A DNA stretch of 64,000 bases, taken from NCBI GenBank assembly GCA_016183935.1, contig JACPDR010000019.1, positions 62,001-126,000 of the forward strand, written 5' to 3'. Source of the DNA: Caulobacterales bacterium. Its GTDB lineage: Bacteria > Pseudomonadota > Alphaproteobacteria > Caulobacterales > Caulobacteraceae. The notes under the pieces are model-generated. The model was not told where the DNA came from, did no database searches, and worked only from the letters and a program-made list of their open reading frames with translations. The position numbers and the translations under genes were made by a program. Below, piece after piece: positions 6,900 through 15,051 of this stretch (positions are counted from its first letter, which is position 1; every line of letters begins with the position of its first letter).

Positions 6900-9242
6900 A
6901 TGGCCCGTTCCCCCAGCAAGTCCGGCAAGCCCGTCCACGTCCCCGGCCAGAGCGCCGGCCTCGCCGAGGCCCCGGCGAAATTCATCTTCGATCCGGCGGT
7001 GAAGTCGAACCGCGCCCCCATGTTCGCCCCCGTCACCGGCCCGCGCCTCCCCCCCGACGAGGCCCCCGGCGCGCCCAGCGACTGGACCCCGCACCGCCCC
7101 GACCGCCCCGACAACCGCAAGCACATCCCCTTCCGGCTGGAGACGAAATACACCCCCGCCGGCGACCAGCCCTCGGCCATCGCCGAACTGGTCGAGACCG
7201 CGAACACCGGCGAACGCGATCAGGTCCTGCTCGGCGTCACCGGCTCCGGCAAGACCTTCACCATGGCCAAGGTCATCGAACAGACCCAGCGCCCGGCCCT
7301 GATCCTCGCCCACAACAAGACCCTCGCCGCCCAGCTCTACAGCGAGTTCAAATCCTTCTTCCCCGACAACGCCGTCGAGTATTTCGTCTCCTACTACGAC
7401 TACTACCAGCCCGAGGCCTACGTCCCGCGCACCGACACCTACATCGAGAAGGACAGTTCGGTGAACGAGCAGATCGACCGGATGCGCCACTCGGCGACGC
7501 GGGCGATCCTGGAGCGGGACGATGTGATCGTGGTCGCCTCGGTCAGCTGTATCTACGGCATCGGCTCGGTCGAGACCTACACCGCCATGACCTTCACCCT
7601 GAAGGTCGGCGACCAGATCGACGAGGCCAAGCTCCGCGCCGACCTGATCGCCCTGCAGTACAAGCGCAACGACGCCGCCTTCGAGCGCGGCATGTTCCGC
7701 AAGCGCGGCGACACGCTCGAGGTCTTCCCCGTCCACATGGAGGACCGCGCCTGGCGCATCCAGCTGTTCGGCGACGAGCTGGAGTCGATCCAGGAGTTCG
7801 ACCCGCTCACGGGCAAGAAGACCGCCGACCTCACCGAGATCACCGTCTACGCCGCCAGCCACTACGTCACCCCGCGCCCCTCGCTGAACCAGGCCATCAC
7901 CGGCATCAAGGCCGAGCTGAAGGAGACGCTCGACTGGATGGTCGAGAACGGCAAGCTGCTGGAGGCCCAGCGCCTCGAACAGCGGGTGCGCTTCGATCTG
8001 GAGATGATGGAGGCCACCGGCTCCTGCGCCGGCATCGAGAACTACTCCCGCTGGCTGACCGGCCGCGCCCCCGGCGAGCCGCCGCCCACCTTCTTCGAAT
8101 ACATCCCCGACAACGCCCTGCTGTTCGTCGACGAGAGCCACGTCACCGTCGGCCAGATCAGCGCCATGTACCGCGGCGACTACCGCCGCAAGTCGACCCT
8201 GGCCGAGTACGGCTTCCGCCTGCCCAGCGCCATCGACAACCGCCCGCTCAAGTTCGACGAATGGGACGCCATGCGCCCCCAGACCGTCTTCGTCAGCGCC
8301 ACCCCCGGCCCGTGGGAGATGGAGCGCACCGGCGGCGTCTTCACCGAACAGGTCATCCGCCCCACCGGCCTGATCGACCCCCCGGTCGAGATCCGCCCGG
8401 TCAGCGGCGACACGCGCAACCAGGTCGACGACGTCATCGACGAGGTCAAGGCCGTCGCCCGCAACGGCTACCGCTCCCTCGTCACGGTGCTGACCAAGAA
8501 GATGGCCGAGGACCTGACCGAATACATGCACGAGCAGGGCGTCCGCGTCCGCTACATGCACTCCGACGTCGACACGCTGGAGCGGATCGAGATCCTGCGC
8601 GACCTGCGCATGGGCGCCTTCGACGTCCTGATCGGCATCAACCTGCTGCGCGAGGGCCTCGACATCCCCGAGTGCGGCCTGGTCGCCATCCTCGACGCCG
8701 ACAAGGAGGGCTTCCTGCGCTCCGAGACCAGCCTGATCCAGACCATCGGCCGCGCCGCCCGCAACGTCGACGGCCGCGTCATCCTCTACGCCGACCGCAT
8801 GACCGGCTCGATGGAGCGCGCCATCGCCGAGACCAACCGCCGCCGCGCCAAACAGGAAGAGTACAACGCCGAACACGGCATCACCCCGGAGTCGGTCAAG
8901 CGCGACATCCGCGAGATCATGGCCAGCCCCTATGAGTCCCGCGCGCTGGATCAGCTGACCGCGCCGGGGGTGAAGGAGGACGCCAAGCCCTTCGTCGGCA
9001 GCAACTTCCAGGCCGCCCTCAAGGACCTCGAAGGCCGCATGCGCAACGCCGCCGCCAACCTCGAGTTCGAGGAGGCCGCCCGTCTGCGCGACGAGATCAA
9101 GCGCATGAAGCTGATGGACCTCGAGTTCGCCAACGAGGTCCTGACGGCCGAGGGGGAGACGGTCGACAAGAGCGCGCCGAAGCGCTGGCGGGCGGACGCG
9201 GCGGCGGAGAAGGCGGAGGCGTTCAGGAAGTCGAGGCTGTAG
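6900..9242 (+). CDS. uvrB: Excinuclease ABC subunit UvrB
   Basis: 780 residues, longer than the usual 660-720 because of about 80 extra N-terminal residues rich in Pro and Arg. From about residue 80 the sequence is unmistakable: [16 protein letters not shown], Walker [11 protein letters not shown], beta-hairpin [15 protein letters not shown] helicase motif, [18 protein letters not shown] and TIGRAARN. The C-terminus has the UVR motif ([15 protein letters not shown]). UvrB verifies DNA damage and recruits UvrC in nucleotide excision repair. The ATG at 6900 is kept; the first 80 residues have the same GC-rich codon use as the rest. Confidence 0.97.
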   Translation: MARSPSKSGKPVHVPGQSAGLAEAPAKFIFDPAVKSNRAPMFAPVTGPRLPPDEAPGAPSDWTPHRPDRPDNRKHIPFRLETKYTPAGDQPSAIAELVETANTGERDQVLLGVTGSGKTFTMAKVIEQTQRPALILAHNKTLAAQLYSEFKSFFPDNAVEYFVSYYDYYQPEAYVPRTDTYIEKDSSVNEQIDRMRHSATRAILERDDVIVVASVSCIYGIGSVETYTAMTFTLKVGDQIDEAKLRADLIALQYKRNDAAFERGMFRKRGDTLEVFPVHMEDRAWRIQLFGDELESIQEFDPLTGKKTADLTEITVYAASHYVTPRPSLNQAITGIKAELKETLDWMVENGKLLEAQRLEQRVRFDLEMMEATGSCAGIENYSRWLTGRAPGEPPPTFFEYIPDNALLFVDESHVTVGQISAMYRGDYRRKSTLAEYGFRLPSAIDNRPLKFDEWDAMRPQTVFVSATPGPWEMERTGGVFTEQVIRPTGLIDPPVEIRPVSGDTRNQVDDVIDEVKAVARNGYRSLVTVLTKKMAEDLTEYMHEQGVRVRYMHSDVDTLERIEILRDLRMGAFDVLIGINLLREGLDIPECGLVAILDADKEGFLRSETSLIQTIGRAARNVDGRVILYADRMTGSMERAIAETNRRRAKQEEYNAEHGITPESVKRDIREIMASPYESRALDQLTAPGVKEDAKPFVGSNFQAALKDLEGRMRNAAANLEFEEAARLRDEIKRMKLMDLEFANEVLTAEGETVDKSAPKRWRADAAAEKAEAFRKSRL

Positions 9243-9243
9243 G

Positions 9244-9263
9244 GGCGGGGCGCTAGCCCCGCC
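9244..9263 (+). terminator. uvrB: GC-rich hairpin at the uvrB 3' end
   Basis: GGCGGGGC-GCTA-GCCCCGCC, a perfect 8-bp stem directly after the uvrB stop, followed by only a short TT. A plausible terminator for uvrB. The accessory AAA gene ends 16 bases further on, convergently. Confidence 0.65.
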
Positions 9264-9278
9264 TTCCCGTGACGCATA

Positions 9279-11243
9279 CTAGATGGCGGCTTGAACAGAA
9301 TCGATGTAACTTACAAGACGCTCAAAATCGCCGTCAGCGATGCTCTTGGCATGCGCGTCGGCGCGAAGATCGTTTATGGCGATCATCATGGGTTTTAGTT
9401 CAGAGAATTCGAATCCGAGCCTTTCGGACCAATAATCGGGCTCATGGCCAGTTACGGAGATGATGTCTGAGAAGTAGAGGCGACAGTCTGTCTGCGAGAA
9501 AATTTCTTCGAAGCTGCAATCTACCAGAGCATCCGCGCGATTGCGGTTCAGAAGACCGCGCAATCCGTCTGCGGCTCCCGCGCGACCGTATTTGTCGATC
9601 ATACGTCCTCTGACAATCGCCCGCAGGTCGCGTTCCAACACACCGCGTTTTTTCGCGATAAGGGCCCACCTGTCCTCATCTCTTTTGACTACCCCGCTCA
9701 CCCGCGCGGACATCCTTAGGTAGTCGGACACGAGCTTCATTCTTGGTGTCAAAGCAGTACCGCTTTGCCGGACTAGGCCATAGCCTGTTAGGTGAGCAGC
9801 AAACTTTGGATCAAGGTTAAGAAACTCTTCGACCTTGTCCTCATCGCCAAGCGCGCACCATTCGAGAAGCTGGTACTCATCGGGGAAGCGAGACTTGAGT
9901 GAGGATAGGACGTCGTCAAAAAGCGGCTTAAAGTCGAATGAGCTCACGGCTTGCTGGACATGTTCAACCTCGACCCGAACTGGGCGTCCTTCGAACGGCA
10001 GTTGCTTATGAATGTGGCTCGCCACCTGTCGACTGAGAAACGCATGTCCGCCTAAGGCGCCATAGAGAGCCGCAATGGCCTCTAGAGAAAAGTTCATCCC
10101 CATGAGATCGCCGAGCGACTCGCACATCTGGCGGAGTTCGTGGTCTGTGAATCCTGGAAGATAGTCGACGGATATGTACGCCAAGAGTGGATTGTCGGAT
10201 CCAGCAATCTCGCGGCATTCGGTAATTACTGGATTAGTTCCGGCGACGATGAAACACATGCGATTGGCCATGCGTTGATGGATTGATCGCATTGTTTGCC
10301 AGAACAGCAACGTGTCTTGTCCGTCGCGCCAGTGGCCAATCCCTGTTTGAGGGGAGATGTGTTCCACCTCGTCAAACGCCAGAATAGTCTTGCGCTTTCC
10401 TTGAGAATAAGAATCGGCGAGTGCTTTCTCGAAAGAACGTGCTGCCTCAACGGGCGAAAAGTCGCCTAGCTGAACAGGCGTTATGGCTAAACCCGCAGCT
10501 TTTCGAACCTCAATCGCTACTGCGCGGAGTAGCTCGTTCCAGCGGGCGGATGTCGTACTAGCGCTTTGACAATCGATATGGACGAAGCGGTGGCCGTCGG
10601 TTTTCGCCAGCCTCTCACATGCAAGGAGAATCGAAGTCTTCCCGCTCTTCCGAAGTCCAAAAATGCCGGAGTTTTCGCCGCCGGACATGCGGTCTCTCAT
10701 TGCGGCGAGAAGTTCCGACCTCCCAAAGAAGAAGGTGCTTTCGCGAAGCGGATCGCGCTGAGAGAAGAGGTCGCGAAAGTAATAGTTCTCTCGAGTGGCC
10801 TCGATGATGTTCTTGCAGATATCCCCGTCGCATATATTATCATACGTGAACGGGAGTGTTACGGGGATATCCGGCTCATCGATACAAATCTTCCGTAGCT
10901 TGTCCGTTATTTTCTTGTCTTTAGAAATAAGAATTCGAAAATGACGGTTTACCCGCAAAGAATCAGTAAAGAAGTCAGATATTTTGCCATATGCAGTCAG
11001 CGTGCGCGCTTCGAAATTCTCATAGTCGGCAAAGAGAACAACGAATTCGCGTGCGTTTGGTAGAGCGTGTTCGATCTTATGAGATGGGCGAACTGTTACG
11101 TATGTGTAGCGTGATCCCCCCACAAACTCTTCGCTGCCGGTGGTGACATAGAAGTAGCCTGCCAATGCCGAGACTATATTGCGTTCTGCATGGGTAAAGA
11201 CATCCAGCCTGACGTTCGCATGGATGCCCGGATTCGTAGCCAT
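9279..11243 (-). CDS. AAA/STAND-like P-loop ATPase, probable accessory (defence-type) protein
   Basis: 654 residues in visibly AT-richer DNA with mixed codon use, unlike both neighbours. Residues 1-165 form an unrecognised alpha/beta region (REFVVLFADYENFEAR; FRILISKDKK). A FFFGR lead-in comes at about 171, then Walker A GLRKSGKTS at 196-204, Walker B ILAFDEVEH with D291/E292, and VAGTNP at 333-338. A winged-helix-like region follows. The last 120 residues (LRAIVRGRMIDKYG; YFSDIIS; INDLRADAHAKSI with R627 and H631) resemble the helical Swt1/HEPN type, which I infer with low certainty. The gene stands alone, convergent to uvrB. Precise function unknown. Confidence 0.75.
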   Translation of the reverse strand: MATNPGIHANVRLDVFTHAERNIVSALAGYFYVTTGSEEFVGGSRYTYVTVRPSHKIEHALPNAREFVVLFADYENFEARTLTAYGKISDFFTDSLRVNRHFRILISKDKKITDKLRKICIDEPDIPVTLPFTYDNICDGDICKNIIEATRENYYFRDLFSQRDPLRESTFFFGRSELLAAMRDRMSGGENSGIFGLRKSGKTSILLACERLAKTDGHRFVHIDCQSASTTSARWNELLRAVAIEVRKAAGLAITPVQLGDFSPVEAARSFEKALADSYSQGKRKTILAFDEVEHISPQTGIGHWRDGQDTLLFWQTMRSIHQRMANRMCFIVAGTNPVITECREIAGSDNPLLAYISVDYLPGFTDHELRQMCESLGDLMGMNFSLEAIAALYGALGGHAFLSRQVASHIHKQLPFEGRPVRVEVEHVQQAVSSFDFKPLFDDVLSSLKSRFPDEYQLLEWCALGDEDKVEEFLNLDPKFAAHLTGYGLVRQSGTALTPRMKLVSDYLRMSARVSGVVKRDEDRWALIAKKRGVLERDLRAIVRGRMIDKYGRAGAADGLRGLLNRNRADALVDCSFEEIFSQTDCRLYFSDIISVTGHEPDYWSERLGFEFSELKPMMIAINDLRADAHAKSIADGDFERLVSYIDSVQAAI

Positions 11244-11366
11244 CTTCGTTGCCCCCTGAGTCCGACCCGACGGTATCGAAGTCGCCTTGGACAGCCAAGC
11301 AGCATACCACTCGAGGTTGGTGGCGCCTGTTCATGATTTGCGGCAGGCTTTGCCTTGGAGGGGCAT

Positions 11367-11585
11367 ATGCCGAAGTTCACCATCCTCAGCCGCGTCGACG
11401 CCTACGTCGACTACACCACGGAAGTCGAAGCCGACTCCCTCGAGGAGGCCGTCGACCTGGCCTATGACGGCGACCCCTCGATCAAATGGAAAGAGCAGGG
11501 CGTGGTCGAGTTCGACGCCCGCCATGTCGTGGCCCTCGACGCCAATGGCGACGAGATCGATCGCTACTCGCGCGGCAAGGGCTGA
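11367..11585 (+). CDS. Small hypothetical protein, 72 residues
   Basis: Starts at the ATG in CATATG at 11367, five bases after a strong GGAGGGG ribosome-binding site; an in-frame ATG at 11355 is less well placed. The product (MPKFTILSRVDAYVDYTTEV, then EADSLEEAVDLAYDGDP) looks like a small alpha/beta domain with a helix of the SLEEAVxLA kind. GC-rich codon use matches the core genome, so it probably marks the right edge of the AT-rich insertion. No function assigned. Confidence 0.75.
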   Translation: MPKFTILSRVDAYVDYTTEVEADSLEEAVDLAYDGDPSIKWKEQGVVEFDARHVVALDANGDEIDRYSRGKG

Positions 11586-11614
11586 ACCACCGGCGGTCAG
11601 ACATGCAGGCGCTT

Positions 11615-11812
11615 GTCATCCCGGACACCGCGAAGCGGTGATCCGGGACGCCCGACCGCAGAGCATCATCCTCCCGGAAGCGGCGTGAGCCGCTATCCGG
11701 AAGACAGGTGGGGACCGGGCTCGCCGCTGCCTGGCTCCCGGACAATCGCGCCGCGATTTCCGGGAGCGGGCCTGAGGGCGCACCGTCGTCCCGGCTCTCC
11801 GGCCGGGATGAC
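11615..11812. repeat. Array of four GC-rich hairpins
   Basis: Four successive palindromes at 11615-11649, 11671-11703, 11734-11767 and 11785-11812 share a TCCCGG...CCGGGA core with different loops. They resemble dispersed REP-like elements common in alphaproteobacterial intergenic DNA. They fill most of the gap between the 72-residue gene and the DpnI-like gene. There is no repeat-spacer regularity, so this is not a CRISPR array. Confidence 0.65.
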
Positions 11813-11869
11813 AAGGCGCGGGAATGAGTCCGTCGTGACCCCCGCCCTTCCACCCGCTACGGTGGGTGG

Positions 11870-12664
11870 ATGGGGGACGATACCAGCTCGTGGTGCAGTC
11901 TCGGCTTCGCCGAGCCCAGCGCCGTCTACCGCAGCGGGACCCAGCAGGCGCGTCATCTGACCGAGGGCTGGATGGCCGAGCACGGCTTCTGCCCTGCCTG
12001 TCCGGCCGACCGCCTGCCGCCCCTGCCGAATAACACCCGCGTCGGCGACTTCCGCTGCGCCGACTGCGGCGAGGAATATGAGCTCAAGGCGGGCAAGGGC
12101 CCCATCGCGGGCGTGCTGCCCGCCGGGGCGTGGGGCGCCATGCAGCAGCGGCTGGCGGCCGCCAACAATCCCAGCCTGTTCGTCATGGGCTACGACCGCG
12201 CGGCGCATCGCGTCTGCGACCTCATCGTCGTGCCGCGCCATTTCTTCATCGGGGCCATCATCCGGCCGCGCCCGCCGCTGGGCCCGAACGCCCGCCGCGC
12301 CGGCTGGCAGGGCTGTACCATCCGGCTGAAGGACGTCCCCGCCGCCGGCCGCATCCCGCTGATCCGAGCCGGCGTCCCGGTGCCGCAGGCGGAGGTCCGG
12401 GCGCGGTGGCGGTCGACGTTGTTCCTGCGCGAGACGGCGGCGCCCGCGCGCGGCTGGCTGCTGGCAGTGATGAAGGCGGTCGAGGCGGTCGGCCGGGACG
12501 CGTTCACCCTCGAGGACGTCTACGCCCAGGAGGCGACGCTGGCGGCGCTCTATCCGGGCAACCGCAACGTCCGCCCGAAGATCAGGCAGCAGCTGCAGGT
12601 GCTGCGCGACCGGGGCTGGCTGGCGTTCGGCGAGCGGCGCGGGACGTACCGGCTTACGCTCTGA
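11870..12664 (+). CDS. DpnI-family methyl-directed type II restriction endonuclease
   Basis: 264 residues that match the DpnI layout throughout from memory of that protein: QQARHLTEGW, a zinc-type CPAC (C41, C44) plus CADC (C63, C66), the PD-(D/E)XK site VGDF...EEYELK (D60, E71, K73), NNPSLFVMGY, PNARRAGWQGC, and a C-terminal winged helix (FTLEDVYAQE, KIRQQLQVLRDRGWL). The catalytic residues sit in the same relative spacing as DpnI D53/E64/K66. DpnI cuts G-m6A-TC, so this enzyme is expected to attack Dam-methylated incoming DNA; a host using CcrM (GANTC) would be largely spared. There is no partner methylase, as expected for this class. The start at 11870 comes directly after a GGTGG stretch. 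Confidence 0.92.
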   Translation: MGDDTSSWCSLGFAEPSAVYRSGTQQARHLTEGWMAEHGFCPACPADRLPPLPNNTRVGDFRCADCGEEYELKAGKGPIAGVLPAGAWGAMQQRLAAANNPSLFVMGYDRAAHRVCDLIVVPRHFFIGAIIRPRPPLGPNARRAGWQGCTIRLKDVPAAGRIPLIRAGVPVPQAEVRARWRSTLFLRETAAPARGWLLAVMKAVEAVGRDAFTLEDVYAQEATLAALYPGNRNVRPKIRQQLQVLRDRGWLAFGERRGTYRLTL

Positions 12665-12666
12665 GC

Positions 12667-12835
12667 TTTCGTCATCCTCCGGCAAGGCGCTTCAGCGCCG
12701 CGACCGGGGGACCCAGCGGCGCGCGCAAGCGCGACCCTGCCGGGAGCGCCGCCGCTGAAACAGCCTGCCTGAACAGATCGCCTTCGGCGCCGCTGGGTCC
12801 CCCGGTCTCGCTGCGCTCGCCGGAGGATGACGAAA
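12667..12835. repeat. Large inverted repeat downstream of the DpnI-like gene
   Basis: Outer arms of 16 bases are perfect (12667-12682 and 12820-12835), and inner arms of 20 bases are also perfect (12703-12722 and 12787-12806, around GGGGGACCCAGCGG). The whole could fold into a long cruciform. It begins three bases after the DpnI-like stop codon and may also act as a terminator. Its sequence, a GTCATCCTCCGG type, belongs with the other dispersed intergenic repeats. Confidence 0.7.
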
Positions 12836-12892
12836 GCGGGAAGGGGGCGGCGCATCTGACCCTTCTCCCCTTGCGGGAGAAGGGCGACGCCT

Positions 12893-13417
12893 TCAGTCGC
12901 CCTTCGCCGCCGCTGTCGCCCCGTCCTTCGCCGGGAAGGCGATGTCCCTCGCCGCGCCCACGGCGTCGAGGAAGGTCTCGACCATGCCGCGCATGCGGCC
13001 GCGCGTCATGCCGGCCAGATAGTCCATGCGCCAGACCTTCAGGCGGTTCCCGGTCGCCATGTCGGACAGCCAGACGATGTTGACCTCATGCTCCATGGCC
13101 AGGGCCTCGGCCTCGCTGTCGAACTCGAAATCGACATTCATCATGAGCTCGGCGCAGCGCTTGGCCTCACCCTCGCCGGTGCAGCTCCAGCCCTCGAACT
13201 GGATGTACAGGCCGTCGGGATAGGTCGCCTCGATCCGGTACTCGTCGTCCTTCGTGTGCTCGACCTCGCCGGGCGCGCCGCCGGTCTCGACCACGAGGGC
13301 GCGGACCTCGGGGATGCTCAGGGTCGTCACCGGCTTGTCGGACTGGACCTGCGCCCAGGCCGCGCCGCTGCCGGCCATCAGGGCCATGCCCGCGACCCCG
13401 CCCGCCAGTTTCCGCAT
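12893..13417 (-). CDS. YbjN domain-containing secreted protein
   Basis: 174 residues with a signal peptide (GGVAGMALMAGSGAAWAQ). The mature part has the YbjN-like pattern: SIPEVRALVVETG, YRIEATYPDGLYIQFEGWSC and a helical C-terminal part with NIVWLSDMATGNRLKVWRMD. YbjN folds resemble type III secretion chaperones, but the role of secreted members is unknown. The ATG at 13417 was chosen because it gives the signal peptide. Confidence 0.75.
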   Translation of the reverse strand: MRKLAGGVAGMALMAGSGAAWAQVQSDKPVTTLSIPEVRALVVETGGAPGEVEHTKDDEYRIEATYPDGLYIQFEGWSCTGEGEAKRCAELMMNVDFEFDSEAEALAMEHEVNIVWLSDMATGNRLKVWRMDYLAGMTRGRMRGMVETFLDAVGAARDIAFPAKDGATAAAKGD

Positions 13418-13561
13418 CCGCCCCTCCGCGATTCCCCTGGAGAAGAGATAGCAGAAATGCAGGAGCGGCAGCGGGCCCCCTCCACCCCATCGCTGCACGA
13501 CAGGGAGGAGATGGCGGCGCCACGTCCGATTTTGACGCCCCGGCGCCTTACGCTGCCTGTC

Positions 13562-14107
13562 ATGTACGAGAGACAATCGCCACGCCTCCGCTCCGACGAC
13601 ACCTGGGCCGAAGTCCGCCGGGCGTGGGAGCGGGGAGAGACCGGGGCGTCGCTGGCGCGGCGCTATGACGTGGGGCTGGCCAACCTGTGGCGGCGACGGG
13701 CCTCGGAGGGATGGGAGCGGCGGCGGGAGAAGGATCCGGCGCCCGAGCCGCTGGAGGGGTGGGACCGGTATGCGGAGCGCAAGCGGGACGAGTTCGAGCT
13801 ACGGGTGGCGGAGGCCCGGGCGGTGGCGGTGAAGCTGGCGGAGGCCATGCAGGGCGCGCCGCTGGGGCTGGTCCCGCTGTGGCACATGGGGTTCGTGCTG
13901 GCGTGGCGGGCGGAGCATCTGACGCCGGAGACGGCGGCGCGCGACCGGGAATGGGTCAGCCGGTACGGCTGGGCCGGGGAGATGTGGGACGCGACGGGGC
14001 GGATGATGTCGGCGCCGTGGGTGGACGGCGTGATCCTGCACGCGAACCGGGCGGCGTGGCGCGAGGACGCCGGGCTGCCGGACGGGGTGGCGGAGGATTA
14101 TCCATAG
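13562..14107 (+). CDS. Hypothetical protein with HTH-like N-terminus
   Basis: 181 residues starting MYERQSPRLRSDDTWAEVRR. Residues about 15-60 (AWERGETGASLARRYDVGLANLWRRRASEGW) look like a helix-turn-helix of the kind seen in small terminase subunits and transposase N-termini. The remainder is helical and Trp-rich. No phage genes surround it, so the HTH may be regulatory. No family recognised with confidence. Confidence 0.65.
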   Translation: MYERQSPRLRSDDTWAEVRRAWERGETGASLARRYDVGLANLWRRRASEGWERRREKDPAPEPLEGWDRYAERKRDEFELRVAEARAVAVKLAEAMQGAPLGLVPLWHMGFVLAWRAEHLTPETAARDREWVSRYGWAGEMWDATGRMMSAPWVDGVILHANRAAWREDAGLPDGVAEDYP

Positions 14108-14195
14108 GGCGGCGACGGCGGAGAAAGCCGGGAACTTGGCCCCCCGCGCCCGGTTGCCTTGGCGACCCTCAACCCGGCGCAAGGAACCCCCGCCC

Positions 14196-14786
14196 ATGTC
14201 CGTCATCGACAAGGTTCTCGGCAAGCTCACCCCGTTGCCCGAACAGGCCCGCATCGAGGCCTCCGCCAACGCCCGCGCCATCGCCAGCCACGGCGGCTGG
14301 CTGTGGCAGGTGCTTGATCACCACGACGCGATCCGCGCCCGCTTCGCCGCCTGCCATCAGGCCGAGACGGCCGAGGACCGGGTCGCGGCCATGCGCGAGC
14401 TGGGGGCGATCCTCAACGCCCACGCCATGGCCGAGGAGGTGGTGCTCTATCCGGCGTTGGCCCAGGCCGGCGAGAAGATGCACGCCGGCCACGCCTACCA
14501 CGAGCAGACCGCCGCCAAGATGCAGATGGCCGAGTGGGAGACCATCGCCCCCTCGACCCCCGAGTGGAAGGACAAGCTCAAGCATATCGAGGGCGCGGTC
14601 CTGACCCACATGTACGAGGAGGAATCGAGCTGGTTCCTGCACCTCAAGGACAAGGCCGACCGCCAGGACCGGCTCGCCGACCGCTACCGCGAGGAGTTCG
14701 AACGCTGCGGCGGCGGCCTCTCGACCGACCGGGGCGACCGCCCGGCCGCCGGTCCGGCTTCGACCCTGATGAGCCCGATCGACTGA
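14196..14786 (+). CDS. Hemerythrin HHE domain-containing protein
   Basis: 196 residues. Histidine and glutamate residues with HHE spacing are visible: VLDHHDAIR near residue 40, NAHAMAEEVVLYP at about 75, HAYHEQTAAK at about 95, and THMYEEESSWF at about 133. HHE proteins bind a di-iron centre and sense or store O2 or NO. A small membrane-anchored ORF follows 10 bases after the stop and is probably in the same operon. Confidence 0.85.
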   Translation: MSVIDKVLGKLTPLPEQARIEASANARAIASHGGWLWQVLDHHDAIRARFAACHQAETAEDRVAAMRELGAILNAHAMAEEVVLYPALAQAGEKMHAGHAYHEQTAAKMQMAEWETIAPSTPEWKDKLKHIEGAVLTHMYEEESSWFLHLKDKADRQDRLADRYREEFERCGGGLSTDRGDRPAAGPASTLMSPID

Positions 14787-14796
14787 GGATGTGCCG

Positions 14797-14988
14797 ATGA
14801 CCCAGACCCCGCTGCAGGAACAGGAGGCGGCCGGGACGATGGCCGCCTCGGCCGACCTCGAGGAACTCGACCCGACCGCCGGGGTGGTGCGGGAGCGACC
14901 GCGCGGCCTGCACGTCGCCGGCGCCTGGGCCGCCGCCGCCCTGCTTCCGGCCGCGGCCATGATGCTGTTGCGGAGGCGCCGACGCTGA
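14797..14988 (+). CDS. Small membrane protein, 63 residues
   Basis: Begins MTQTPLQEQEAAG at 14797 (a GTG at 14791 is in frame), with one hydrophobic segment (AGAWAAAALLPAAAMMLL) and a basic tail RRRRR, suggesting a single-pass tail-anchored protein. It sits immediately downstream of the hemerythrin gene and ends 63 bases before the transporter gene. Function unknown. Confidence 0.55.
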   Translation: MTQTPLQEQEAAGTMAASADLEELDPTAGVVRERPRGLHVAGAWAAAALLPAAAMMLLRRRRR

Positions 14989-15051
14989 TGACGCTGCGGG
15001 GGGCGATCAGGGGAGGAGACGAAGGGCGCGAGGTCGGCCTATACGGCGCTC

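Noticed and set aside
5949-8876. Very long open frame on the minus strand across uvrB
   Set aside because: Only 5949-6734 has protein-like sequence. The rest is antisense to uvrB and reads as Val/Gly/Asp-rich shadow caused by GC bias.
11615-11812. Possible CRISPR array
   Set aside because: The four palindromes differ in length and loop sequence, have no regular spacers, and no cas genes are present.
9279-12664. Prophage or integrative element
   Set aside because: No integrase, transposase, phage structural gene or flanking attachment repeat was seen; only individual accessory genes.
13562-14107. Small terminase subunit (phage packaging)
   Set aside because: The N-terminal helix-turn-helix is suggestive, but no large terminase, portal or other phage genes accompany it.
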